Notes: generated by a model from the sequence alone, not told the origin. Counted from the first letter of the stretch, positions 6,882-13,256 are shown. The stretch is 14,232 nt of DNA from an uncultured Clostridia bacterium (GCA_937888765.1 CALASU010000025.1:1-14232), one strand, 5' to 3'. Made by a program: numbers and translations.

Positions 6882-7250
6882 TTATTTCTTCTTGTTCGCA
6901 ACAGTTTTTCTAGGACCTTTTCTTGTTCTAGCGTTTGTTTTTGTTTTCTGACCTCTTACGGGCAGGCCTTTTCTGTGGCGGATGCCTCTGTAGCAGCCAA
7001 TTTCGATCAGACGTTTGATATTCAGAGCAATTTCTCTTCTCAGGTCACCTTCTACAGTCTGAGTTCTGTCGATTACGTCACGGATTTTCGCAACTTCTTC
7101 GTCTGTCAGATCTCTAACTCTTGTATCCAGGCTTACACCTGCTTCATTCAGAATACGAACAGCGCTTGCATGACCAATGCCGTAAACATATGTCAAACCG
7201 ATTTCTACGCGTTTTTCTCTAGGTAAGTCTACACCAGCAATACGTGCCAT
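6882..7250 (-). CDS. rpsM: 30S ribosomal protein S13
   Basis: S13 sits in the head of the small subunit and contacts the P-site tRNA and L5 across the subunit bridge. It is 122 residues long. Diagnostic segments are MARIAGVDLPREKRVEIGLTY at the start, the helix-hairpin YGIGHASA, and CYRGIRHRKGLPVRGQ followed by a basic tail (NARTRKGPRKT). The ATG at 7250 follows AGGAGG by 11 bases. The GTG four codons earlier overlaps the ribosome site and is rejected. A gap of 236 bases separates it from rpmJ, which is much longer than any other gap in this operon. Confidence 0.97.
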   Translation of the reverse strand: MARIAGVDLPREKRVEIGLTYVYGIGHASAVRILNEAGVSLDTRVRDLTDEEVAKIRDVIDRTQTVEGDLRREIALNIKRLIEIGCYRGIRHRKGLPVRGQKTKTNARTRKGPRKTVANKKK

Positions 7251-7486
7251 ATATTCTTGCACCTCCTGTAATTTTCACAATACGATTCAAATAAAAAACT
7301 TTTCACATAAACACAGTGCGATACTCGTTGGGCATTACGAACAAAGGGGCTAGACCGTCAGTCTGTAATCTTACGCACCCTAATGTGCTGCCTTTGCCAT
7401 TAACTGTATGCTCCTCCCAGTATGGTTGACGGATTTATCAGAGTTCGGCTCTTTGGGGTGCTGCCCCTCAAGCCCATAATAAATGA
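7251..7486 (-). promoter_or_regulatory. Long untranslated gap between rpmJ and rpsM; possible leader
   Basis: These 236 bases carry no recognisable gene or convincing promoter. They contain a degenerate palindrome at 7453-7471, short stems such as AGAC-TGAC-GGTCT, and a mini frame of six codons (MAKAAH, 7380-7400) with GGGAGGAG 10 bases upstream. The site just upstream of rpsM is where S4 binds in the E. coli alpha operon. A similar feedback leader is conceivable here but is pure inference. Confidence 0.35.
7453..7471 (-). repeat. Degenerate hairpin resembling hairpin 1 of the REP-like family
   Basis: Minus strand TTGAGGGG-CAG-CACCCCAA has the same 8+3+8 geometry and TT...AA ends as hairpin 1 of copies A and C, with one mismatch and one G-U pair. 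It begins 15 bases after the rpmJ stop. The GGGGG hairpin 2 is absent, so it is a relic at most. Confidence 0.35.
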
Positions 7487-7600
7487 TCAGCCCTGTTTCT
7501 GTTTATGTTTGGGATTTTCACAAATAACCATTACACGACCTTTTCTCTTGATGATTCTGCATTTTTCACACATGGGTTTTACAGAGGGTCTGATTTTCAT
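7487..7600 (-). CDS. rpmJ: 50S ribosomal protein L36 (zinc type)
   Basis: L36 is the smallest large-subunit protein and has a zinc ribbon. It is 37 residues long: MKIRPSVKPMCEKC at the start, IIKRKGRVMVIC in the middle and NPKHKQKQG at the end. The metal ligands are Cys11, Cys14, Cys27 and His32, so this is the zinc-binding form and not the zinc-independent paralogue. The ATG at 7600 has AAGGAG with 8-base spacing. It begins 16 bases after infA. Confidence 0.96.
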   Translation of the reverse strand: MKIRPSVKPMCEKCRIIKRKGRVMVICENPKHKQKQG

Positions 7601-7616
7601 TGTGATCGCTCCTTCC

Positions 7617-7835
7617 TTATTTTGCTCTCCAGATAATACGACCTTTTGTCAGATCGTAGGGAGACATTTCCACTAATACTTTGTCACCGGGCAGAATGCG
7701 GATGAAGTTCATACGCAGTTTGCCAGAAATGTGTGCTAAAATCTGGTGGCCGTTTTCCAGCTCAACCTGAAACATAGCATTAGGTAATTTTTCCAGTACG
7801 GTTCCTTCTACTTCGATTACGTCATCTTTAGACAA
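7617..7835 (-). CDS. infA: Translation initiation factor IF-1
   Basis: IF-1 is a single OB-fold protein that occupies the ribosomal A site during initiation. It is 72 residues long, the standard length. Diagnostic segments are IEVEGTVLEKLPNAMFQVEL, GHQILAHISGKLRMNFIRILPGDKV and VEMSPYDLTKGRIIWR. The start is TTG at 7835, with AAGGAGG 9 bases upstream. The ribosome site overlaps the stop of the KOW gene, so the two genes are probably translationally coupled. The first in-frame ATG would fall inside the fold and is not used. Confidence 0.97.
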   Translation of the reverse strand: MSKDDVIEVEGTVLEKLPNAMFQVELENGHQILAHISGKLRMNFIRILPGDKVLVEMSPYDLTKGRIIWRAK

Positions 7836-7849
7836 GACCGAGAACCTCC

Positions 7850-8128
7850 TTAAACATTGACTGCCTGTTTTGTTTGATACATCTTTAAAGCCTTGCGCAC
7901 CTCAGCATCCAACAGGTAACTGTGCTGCATCAGCTTTTGTGCCACTGTTTCTTCTATATAAGAAGTGGGCTGAACGTGTTTTATCTTTTTCCGTTTGGGT
8001 TTTTCCAGTGTGCGGCGTTTGCCGTCCACCAGAGTGAGGTACTCCCCATTCACGGCTGCAACCAGTAACACATCGCCTTTATCGTGGCCACATTTGGAAT
8101 AAACCACTTGACCGATCTGATATTCCAA
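7850..8128 (-). CDS. KOW-domain RNA-binding protein (L14e-like)
   Basis: This is a small basic protein of 92 residues. The N-terminal half (about residues 4-36) is a KOW-type SH3-like barrel: IGQVVYSKCGHDKGD, then VLLVAAVNGEYLTLVDGKRR. A lysine-rich stretch (EKPKRKKIKHVQP) and a helical tail follow. Related KOW proteins sit just before infA in many Firmicutes and are annotated as ribosomal L14e-like; their precise job is not established. I chose the TTG at 8128, which has AGAGGTG six bases upstream. The GTG at 8137 overlaps that ribosome site. It appears to be the first gene of the alpha transcript, after a promoter at 8272-8301. Confidence 0.85.
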   Translation of the reverse strand: MEYQIGQVVYSKCGHDKGDVLLVAAVNGEYLTLVDGKRRTLEKPKRKKIKHVQPTSYIEETVAQKLMQHSYLLDAEVRKALKMYQTKQAVNV

Positions 8129-8216
8129 CGCTATCACCTCTTTCGTCCAACGTAAGAACTTGCGGTCTTTTGTTCGTGTGTCGAATACACATCAGTTTGA
8201 TCTGTTCTGTTACCGC

Positions 8217-8248
8217 AAACAGTTTTTCGATCACCGCATAAACTGTTT
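8217..8248 (-). other. Inverted repeat in the leader of the KOW-infA unit
   Basis: AAACAGTTT and AAACTGTTT form 9-base arms around a 14-base loop. The repeat lies about 90 bases upstream of the KOW start and downstream of the predicted transcription start. It may fold in the 5' untranslated region. Confidence 0.4.
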
Positions 8249-8271
8249 TGTATTCGCTCAGGAACTCTGAA

Positions 8272-8301
8272 AGTATACAATATTTTTTGCCATTTCGTCT
8301 A
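8272..8301 (-). promoter_or_regulatory. Candidate promoter of the alpha operon (KOW-infA-rpmJ...)
   Basis: On the minus strand the -10 TATACT (8272-8277) matches consensus at 5 of 6 positions. It lies 18 bases downstream of TAGACG (8296-8301), a 4 of 6 match to the -35. It follows the adk terminator and precedes a leader of about 137 bases. Confidence 0.55.
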
Positions 8302-8314
8302 CCACTTCTTCACA

Positions 8315-8334
8315 GTTACTATCTATATAGTAAC
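8315..8334. other. Perfect 8-bp inverted repeat upstream of the alpha promoter
   Basis: GTTACTAT and ATAGTAAC flank CTAT. The repeat ends about 14 bases upstream of the -35 hexamer. It could be an operator or simply part of the terminator region. Confidence 0.4.
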
Positions 8335-8343
8335 ATAAAGAAG

Positions 8344-8373
8344 CAGGGCAGGAATTTTAAAATTCCCACCCTG
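8344..8373 (-). terminator. Palindromic terminator after adk
   Basis: On the minus strand CAGGGTGGGAATTTT pairs with AAAATTCCTGCCCTG over all 15 positions, with two G-U pairs. CTTCTTTATGTT follows. The T-run is imperfect, so termination may be partial. It lies about 50 bases after the adk stop and separates the spc and alpha units. Confidence 0.65.
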
Positions 8374-8379
8374 TCATTT

Positions 8380-8408
8380 GATAAGAGAGTTTCGGCAGTT
8401 CTCTTATC
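8380..8408. other. Hairpin directly after adk
   Basis: GATAAGAGA and TCTCTTATC form a perfect 9-bp stem around an 11-base loop. On the plus strand a TCTTTTTC run overlaps and follows the second arm, and on the minus strand the A-rich GAAAAAGA precedes it. It may protect the adk mRNA 3' end or act against antisense transcription. Confidence 0.5.
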
Positions 8409-8421
8409 TCTTTTTCAGTTC

Positions 8422-9051
8422 TTATTTGTCCAGACCTGCAACGATTGCTTTTGTGATATCGTCAATCGCCTGTGTGCCATCTACTTCAAACAGAATACCT
8501 TTTTTACCGTAGAAATCTACCAGAGGTTCGCTCTGATCATGGAATGTCTGGATTCTCTTCTTACCAGCTTCTTCTGTGTCGTCTTTACGCTGTGTCAGTG
8601 CTGTACCACATTTGTCGCAAACACCTGCAACCTTTGCGGGCAGGAACAGTTTGTTGTATGTAGCACCGCATTTAGGACAGCTTTCTCTGGCTGTCAGTCT
8701 TTCCAGCATCACTTCATCAGGAGCACTGATATATACAACATGATCCAGTTTTACCATTTCTTCCAGTTTTTCAGCCTGCACAACTGTACGAGGGAAACCA
8801 TCCAGAATGAAACCTTTTGCACAGTCGTCTTTTTTGATTCTTTCCTGAACGATCGCAATGATCAGTTCATCAGAAACCAGACCACCTGCTGCCATAATGC
8901 TCTTTGCCTGATTACCCAGCTCTGTGCCTTTTGCAACTTCTTCTCTCAGCATATCGCCTGTGGAAATGTGTGCAATACCGTAATGCTCAACCAGTCTTGC
9001 AGCCTGTGTGCCTTTCCCTGCTGCGGGAGCACCAATCAGTACTAATTTCAT
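8422..9051 (-). CDS. adk: Adenylate kinase, zinc-LID type
   Basis: Adenylate kinase interconverts ATP plus AMP with two ADP in the cytoplasm. It is 209 residues long. Features in order are the P-loop GAPAAGKGT (7-15), AMP-binding HISTGDMLRE (28-37), LDGFPRT (83-89), the LID with Cys125, Cys128, Cys145 and Cys148 in two CPKC/CDKC pairs (structural zinc), and the late DD motif of the LID. The usual GAPGAGKGT has Gly at position 10, where this protein has Ala. The ATG at 9051 follows AAGAGGT. The upstream in-frame ATG at 9171 would overlap secY and lacks support. It lies 112 bases after secY. The map gene that usually follows is absent. Confidence 0.97.
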   Translation of the reverse strand: MKLVLIGAPAAGKGTQAARLVEHYGIAHISTGDMLREEVAKGTELGNQAKSIMAAGGLVSDELIIAIVQERIKKDDCAKGFILDGFPRTVVQAEKLEEMVKLDHVVYISAPDEVMLERLTARESCPKCGATYNKLFLPAKVAGVCDKCGTALTQRKDDTEEAGKKRIQTFHDQSEPLVDFYGKKGILFEVDGTQAIDDITKAIVAGLDK

Positions 9052-9127
9052 GTGATTACCTCTTTTCTTATAGATGGCCTTCTCTTTTTCTTGTATAAAA
9101 ATTCCCCAATATGCACTAAAACAACCC

Positions 9128-9154
9128 CTCGGGAAATGCCCTGCATTTCCCAAG
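9128..9154 (-). other. Hairpin between secY and adk, possible attenuator
   Basis: On the minus strand CTTGGGAAATGC pairs with GCATTTCCCGAG around AGG: 12 bp with one G-U pair. GGTTGTTTTAG follows, a weak T-run. It begins 9 bases after the secY stop TGA, which is itself followed directly by TAA. Partial termination or 3'-end protection is plausible. Confidence 0.5.
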
Positions 9155-9163
9155 CGATTGTTA

Positions 9164-10432
9164 TCAGTCATTTAAAAATCCTTTATAGTGGCGCATCAGC
9201 AGCTGGCTTTCCAGTGCTTTTACGATGTCCAGACATACACCAACCACGATGATCAGTGTTGTGCCACCGAAGCCAACATTCAGATCGAATACCCACTGTA
9301 ATACTACAGGAACCATCGCCAGAATGGAGTAGCATACAGCACCTACCAGTGTGATTCTGTTCACAACTCTTGTGATATATGCACTTGTTGGCTGCCCGGG
9401 TCTGATACCGGGAATGAAACCGCCGTTTTTCTTCATGTTCATCGCAATTTCATTGGGATTGATTACGATGGATGTGTAGAAGTATGTGAAGAAGAAAATC
9501 AGCAGTACATACAGGATTGCACCGATGGGGTGCGTCATATCCAGTACTTCGATCACCTTTTTGAATGTTTCGCCCTTGTTAGGAATGAAGTTCCCGATCT
9601 GCTGAGGGAACTGCAGCAAGGACAGCGCAAAGATGATGGAGATAACACCGGATGTATTTACTTTGATTGGCATTGTTGTGTTTCTGCCGCCTGCCTGTTT
9701 TCTGCCTACCATTTTGGAGGAGTACTGTACAGGCAATCTTCTTTCACCGCTGTTTACACAAACGATAAATGCCAGTACCAGAAGCAGAATCACTACGATT
9801 GCTGCAACCTTTGCTGCACCAACTGTGCCTTCGCCTACGATTGTGTAGTACAGGCTAGCTGCACCCATAGGCATACTGGACACGATGTTGATAAAGATAA
9901 TCATGGAAGAACCATTACCGATCCCCTTAGCTGTAATCTGTTCCGCCAACCACATTACGAATGTGGAACCGCATACCAGACAAATCACGGATGCGATGTA
10001 GACCAGAGGCGTATGAACCAGATACATGTTCTGGTATGTGTAAACCATACCGGAACCCTGAATCAGTGCCATCAGTACAGTCAGATATCTGCTGTAGGAC
10101 TGCAGTTTCTTTCTGCCGTCGGGACCTTCCTTTGAAAGCTGTTCAAATTTAGGAATCGCGATTGTCAGAAGCTGCATGATGATGGAAGCTGTGATATAAG
10201 GGCCGATACCCATTGCAAACAGGGACCAGCCGGAGTTCGCGCCGCCGGCGATTACACTGTAGAGTGTACCCGCCACGGATGCGTTTGCTCTTGCCGCCAT
10301 AACCCCTGCTGTATCAATACCGGGCAGTGCGATCAGTGTACCTACTCTGACGATTGCGAAAATCATCAGAGTGTACAGGATTTTATTTCGTATTTCTTTG
10401 GTCTTCCAAGAATTTACGAAAATCTTGAACAA
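9164..10432 (-). CDS. secY: Protein translocase subunit SecY
   Basis: SecY is the channel-forming membrane subunit of the Sec translocon, which exports and inserts proteins with SecE, SecG and SecA or the ribosome. It is 422 residues long, close to the bacterial norm, with about ten hydrophobic segments starting near residues 18-36. Family signatures are GIGPYITASIIMQLL (75-89), EQITAKGIGNGSS (164-176), the cytoplasmic loop GERRLPVQYSSK (229-240), GGFIPGIRPGQPTSAYI (337-352) and the C-terminal helix ending LLMRHYKGFLND. The start is TTG at 10432, touching the rplO stop, and its ribosome site GAGGTG lies inside the last codons of rplO. That arrangement couples SecY synthesis to L15 translation. 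Confidence 0.97.
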   Translation of the reverse strand: MFKIFVNSWKTKEIRNKILYTLMIFAIVRVGTLIALPGIDTAGVMAARANASVAGTLYSVIAGGANSGWSLFAMGIGPYITASIIMQLLTIAIPKFEQLSKEGPDGRKKLQSYSRYLTVLMALIQGSGMVYTYQNMYLVHTPLVYIASVICLVCGSTFVMWLAEQITAKGIGNGSSMIIFINIVSSMPMGAASLYYTIVGEGTVGAAKVAAIVVILLLVLAFIVCVNSGERRLPVQYSSKMVGRKQAGGRNTTMPIKVNTSGVISIIFALSLLQFPQQIGNFIPNKGETFKKVIEVLDMTHPIGAILYVLLIFFFTYFYTSIVINPNEIAMNMKKNGGFIPGIRPGQPTSAYITRVVNRITLVGAVCYSILAMVPVVLQWVFDLNVGFGGTTLIIVVGVCLDIVKALESQLLMRHYKGFLND

Positions 10433-10873
10433 TTAAATCACCTCAGCTTTGCCGCCGGCAGCTTCAATTTTTTCCTGAGCTGTTTTGCTGAAGTAGTTAA
10501 CCTTAACTGTCAGCTTTCTTTCCAGATCGCCTTCGCCAAGGATCTTCACGCCATCTCTAGGATTGCTGATCAGACCAACGTTTTTCAAAGCATCGATGTC
10601 TACTACTGTATCATTTTCGAATACATTCAGCATGGAAACGTTGATAGCAACGATTTCTTTGCTGTTTCTGCATTTGAAGCCTCTCTTAGGAAGTCTTCTG
10701 TACAGAGGCATCTGGCCGCCTTCAAAGCCGCATTTGCCGCTTGTCCCGGAACGCTGACCTGCACCTTTGTGACCTCTGCCAGCTGTTTTGCCGTTGCCTG
10801 TTGCATGACCTCTACCGCGTCTCCAGTTCTTTTCTCTGGAACCTTCAGCGGGTCTCAATTCGCATAAGTTCAT
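10433..10873 (-). CDS. rplO: 50S ribosomal protein L15
   Basis: L15 is a late-assembly large-subunit protein with a long basic extension reaching into 23S rRNA. It is 146 residues long. The N-terminus MNLCELRPAEGSREKNWRRG and the Gly- and Arg-rich GRGHKGAGQRSG segment are diagnostic, followed by GGQMPLYRRLPKRGF and a C-terminal globular domain. The ATG at 10873 follows AGGAGG by 7 bases. Earlier in-frame starts overlap rpmD and lack a site. The stop is directly adjacent to the secY start codon. Confidence 0.97.
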   Translation of the reverse strand: MNLCELRPAEGSREKNWRRGRGHATGNGKTAGRGHKGAGQRSGTSGKCGFEGGQMPLYRRLPKRGFKCRNSKEIVAINVSMLNVFENDTVVDIDALKNVGLISNPRDGVKILGEGDLERKLTVKVNYFSKTAQEKIEAAGGKAEVI

Positions 10874-10890
10874 TTGGGCACCTCCTAAAA

Positions 10891-11070
10891 TCAAACTTCT
10901 TCAACTTTAACAAGGTGGCTTACCTGGTGGATCATACCTCTGATAGCCGCATTGTCCTGCTGAATTACATAGCTATTTGTTTTCTTCAGACCCAGAGCCT
11001 GAACTGTTTTTTTGTGTTTGGGAATTGCACCGATTGTAGATTTTACCAGTGTGATTTTAATTTCTGCCAT
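10891..11070 (-). CDS. rpmD: 50S ribosomal protein L30
   Basis: L30 is a small alpha-beta large-subunit protein. It is 59 residues long, running from MAEIKITLVKSTIGAIPKHK through QALGLKKTNSYVIQQDNAA to MIHQVSHLVKVEEV. The KSTIG, K(H)KKTVQALGL and IRGMI.QV.HLV elements are typical of the bacterial family. The ATG at 11070 has AAGGAGG upstream. It sits 14 bases after rpsE and 17 before rplO, its usual place in the spc operon. Confidence 0.96.
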   Translation of the reverse strand: MAEIKITLVKSTIGAIPKHKKTVQALGLKKTNSYVIQQDNAAIRGMIHQVSHLVKVEEV

Positions 11071-11084
11071 CTGTCTATTCCTCC

Positions 11085-11588
11085 TTAACCCAAGAGTTCT
11101 TCAACAGAAATGCCACGCAGTTTTGCAACAGCTTCGGGTGTTGTTGCTTTAGACAGGCCTTCGATTGTTGCGCTTACTACGTTGCGTTTGTTGTTAGAGC
11201 CCTGAGATTTTGCTCTGATGTTACGGATACCAGCCAGTTCCAGTACCGCACGAGCGGGACCACCAGCGATAACACCAGTACCTTCGGGTGCGGGCATCAG
11301 CAGAACGTGTGCGCTGCCGTAGTTGCCTGTTACACCGTGGTAAATGCTGTCAACGTCGTTTCTTTCAACTTTGATGATGTTTTTCATCGCAGCTTCTTTC
11401 CCTTTGCGGATTGCATCGGGGATTTCAGCTGCTTTACCCATACCGCAACCAACGTGACCGTTGCCGTCACCAACAACAACCAGAGCTGCGAATCTCATTG
11501 TACGACCACCTTTAACCGTTTTGGATACACGATTGATGGTAACTACTTTATCTTTCAGATCTAAAGTGCTTGGATCGATTCTTTTCAA
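11085..11588 (-). CDS. rpsE: 30S ribosomal protein S5
   Basis: S5 is a small-subunit protein near the mRNA entry channel that affects decoding accuracy. It is 167 residues long. The N-terminal double-stranded RNA-binding fold shows VVTINRVSKTVKGGRTMRF and ALVVVGDGNGHVGCGMGKA, followed by VPEAI-like IPDAIRKGKEAAMKN. The C-terminal domain contains LMPAPEGTGVIAGGPARAVLELAGI and KSQGSNNKRNVVSATIEGL. The start is TTG at 11588, with AAAGGAGG 8 bases upstream. The first internal ATG would cut away conserved sequence, so TTG is well supported. Confidence 0.97.
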   Translation of the reverse strand: MKRIDPSTLDLKDKVVTINRVSKTVKGGRTMRFAALVVVGDGNGHVGCGMGKAAEIPDAIRKGKEAAMKNIIKVERNDVDSIYHGVTGNYGSAHVLLMPAPEGTGVIAGGPARAVLELAGIRNIRAKSQGSNNKRNVVSATIEGLSKATTPEAVAKLRGISVEELLG

Positions 11589-11607
11589 CTTACTTTCCTC
11601 CTTTGCC

Positions 11608-11976
11608 TTAGAATTTCAGACCAGCTTCTCTAGCTGCGTCTGCCAGAGCCTGAATTTTGCCCTGGTATACAAAGCCGCCTCTATCGAAAACTACTTCTGT
11701 GATACCTTTTTCGATAGCTTTTTTAGCAATCGCTTCACCAACCAGTGCAGCAGCTGCTACTGTGTTTGTGAATTCTACTTTGCTAGCGATTTCAGCTTCC
11801 ATTGTGGATGCTGCAACCAGTGTATGCTGCTGAACGTCATCGATGATCTGTGCATACATATGTTTATTGGATCTGAACACTGCCAGTCTAGGTCTAGCAG
11901 CTGTGCCTTTTACATGATTGCGGATTCTGTAGTGTCTTTTTACACGAGCCGCTGCACGAGAGGGCTTATTGATCAT
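11608..11976 (-). CDS. rplR: 50S ribosomal protein L18
   Basis: L18 binds 5S rRNA and, with L5, anchors it in the central protuberance. It is 122 residues long when started at the ATG at 11976, which gives MINKPSRAAARVKRHYRIRN. Core motifs are GTAARPRLAVFRSNKHMYAQIIDD, the VGEAIAKKAIEKGI helix and VVFDRGGFVYQGKIQALADAAREAGLKF at the end. The ribosome site is weak (GGAG, 10-base spacing) compared with the AGGAGG sites of its neighbours. An upstream TTG at 12000 has no site. The 73-base gap after rplF is one of the longest in the spc part. Confidence 0.96.
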   Translation of the reverse strand: MINKPSRAAARVKRHYRIRNHVKGTAARPRLAVFRSNKHMYAQIIDDVQQHTLVAASTMEAEIASKVEFTNTVAAAALVGEAIAKKAIEKGITEVVFDRGGFVYQGKIQALADAAREAGLKF

Positions 11977-12049
11977 AGTACTTTCACTCCGTTTCTTCAA
12001 AAATTAGTCACTTTCCGATATAAATATACCTTACGCCGCAATGCGAAGA

Positions 12050-12592
12050 TTATTTCTTACCGGTCTTACCAACTTTACGTCTGATGTGTTCGTCAGCGTA
12101 TTTGATACCTTTACCTTTGTAAGGTTCGGGAGGTCTTTTTGTTCTGATTTCAGCTGCAAACTGACCAACTTTTTCTTTATCAATACCTCTAACGATGATT
12201 TTGTTTGTACCTTCAACGATGGATTCGATACCTTCGGGATCTTCCATTTCTACGGGATGAGAGTAACCCAGTGTCAGGTTCAGTTTTTTACCGGATTTCG
12301 CTGCTCTGTAACCAACACCGTTGATTTCCAGAACTTTTTCATAACCCTGAGTAACACCTACTACCATATTGTAGATCAGTGTTCTTGTCAGGCCGTGTAA
12401 TGCTCTATGTTTTTTCAGATCGCTGGGTCTTGTAACTACAATCTGACCATCTTCGATTGCGATGTTCATGTCTGCGGATAATTTTCTTTCCAGTGTACCT
12501 TTGGGGCCTTTTACTGTCAGCAGGTTGCCTTCAGCAATTTTCACTTCAACGCCAGCGGGTACCACTACGGGCAATTTACCGATTCTGGACAT
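12050..12592 (-). CDS. rplF: 50S ribosomal protein L6
   Basis: L6 binds 23S rRNA near the sarcin-ricin loop and the factor-binding site. It is 180 residues long and consists of two related domains. MSRIGKLPVVVPAGVEV opens the first domain and TVKGPKGTLERKL lies within it. GVTQGYEKVLEINGVGYRA joins to the second, and the C-terminus has the family signature RPPEPYKGKGIKYADE. I chose the ATG at 12592 (AGGAGG, 8-base spacing). The GTG three codons upstream lies at the edge of the ribosome site. Confidence 0.97.
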   Translation of the reverse strand: MSRIGKLPVVVPAGVEVKIAEGNLLTVKGPKGTLERKLSADMNIAIEDGQIVVTRPSDLKKHRALHGLTRTLIYNMVVGVTQGYEKVLEINGVGYRAAKSGKKLNLTLGYSHPVEMEDPEGIESIVEGTNKIIVRGIDKEKVGQFAAEIRTKRPPEPYKGKGIKYADEHIRRKVGKTGKK

Positions 12593-12634
12593 GGTCTGCA
12601 CCTCCTATAATTCTATCTGTTCGTCGTATCTATA

Positions 12635-13036
12635 TTACCAGATGAAAGCGATAACTTCGCCGCCCAGACCAGCTTTTCTAGCTGCTTTGTCTGTCATCAG
12701 GCCTTTGTCTGTGGAAATGATTGCTGTACCCAGACCGCCCAGAACTTTAGGCAGTTCGTCTTTGCCAGCGAATACTCTCAGGCCGGGTTTGGAAATTCTT
12801 TTCAGACCTGTGATTACTTTTACGTTTTTATCTTCACCATATTTCAGGGAGATACGCAGTGTGGATTTGATACCGTCTTCGATTACTTCGTAACCTTTCA
12901 CGTAACCTTCTGCTACCAGAATGTCAGCGATTGCTTTCTTCATTTTGGAAGAAGGAACATCTACTGTATCATGTTTAGCAATATTACCGTTTCTGATTCT
13001 TGTCAGCATATCTGCGATAGGGTCGCTCATAGACAT
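12635..13036 (-). CDS. rpsH: 30S ribosomal protein S8
   Basis: S8 is a primary 16S rRNA-binding protein of the central domain and in E. coli the translational repressor of the spc operon. It is 133 residues long. Markers are SDPIADMLTRIRNGN at the start, VPSSKMKKAIADIL, RISKPGLRVFAG and the C-terminal ISTDKGLMTDKAARKAGLGGEVIAFIW. The ATG at 13036 has AAAGGAGG with 8-base spacing. Whether S8 feedback operates here cannot be judged from the sequence. Confidence 0.97.
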   Translation of the reverse strand: MSMSDPIADMLTRIRNGNIAKHDTVDVPSSKMKKAIADILVAEGYVKGYEVIEDGIKSTLRISLKYGEDKNVKVITGLKRISKPGLRVFAGKDELPKVLGGLGTAIISTDKGLMTDKAARKAGLGGEVIAFIW

Positions 13037-13055
13037 TGTGAATTCCTCCTTTCAA

Positions 13056-13241
13056 TTACCAGCTTGCTTTCTTTACGCCGGGAATCTGACCTTTGTATGC
13101 CAGTTCACGGAAGCAAATACGGCAAATTCCATATTTTCTCAGTACAGAGTGGGGTCTGCCACATACTCTGCATCTTGTGTAAGCCTGTGTAGAGAATTTA
13201 GGTGCTCTCTGCTGCTTAACTTTCATAGATTTTTTAGCCAT
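13056..13241 (-). CDS. rpsZ: 30S ribosomal protein S14, zinc type (type Z)
   Basis: S14 is a small-subunit head protein, here the short zinc-binding form. It is 61 residues long. Ligands are Cys24 and Cys27 (CRVC) and Cys40 and Cys43 (CRIC) with the usual 12-residue spacing, followed by CFRELAYKGQIPGVKKASW. This contrasts with the longer zinc-free S14 used by many Proteobacteria. The ribosome site is GGGAGGG about six bases before the ATG. It sits between rplE and rpsH, as in Gram-positive spc operons. Confidence 0.97.
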   Translation of the reverse strand: MAKKSMKVKQQRAPKFSTQAYTRCRVCGRPHSVLRKYGICRICFRELAYKGQIPGVKKASW

Positions 13242-13256
13242 GTTTGTCCCTCCCTC

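Noticed and set aside
8258..8320. Short open minus-strand stretch ending EMAKNIVYFQSS before TGA, upstream of the KOW gene
   Set aside because: It looks protein-like but has no supported start with a ribosome site and overlaps the candidate promoter. I cannot tell it from chance or from a decayed gene.
8248..9045. 265-codon plus-strand frame opposite adk
   Set aside because: It is antisense to a clearly conserved adk, is Cys- and Phe-rich with no recognisable motif, and has no supported promoter or ribosome site.
9052..9171. N-terminal extension of Adk from the ATG at 9171
   Set aside because: It overlaps the secY end and covers the hairpin. The ATG at 9051 has its own ribosome site and matches the family N-terminus.
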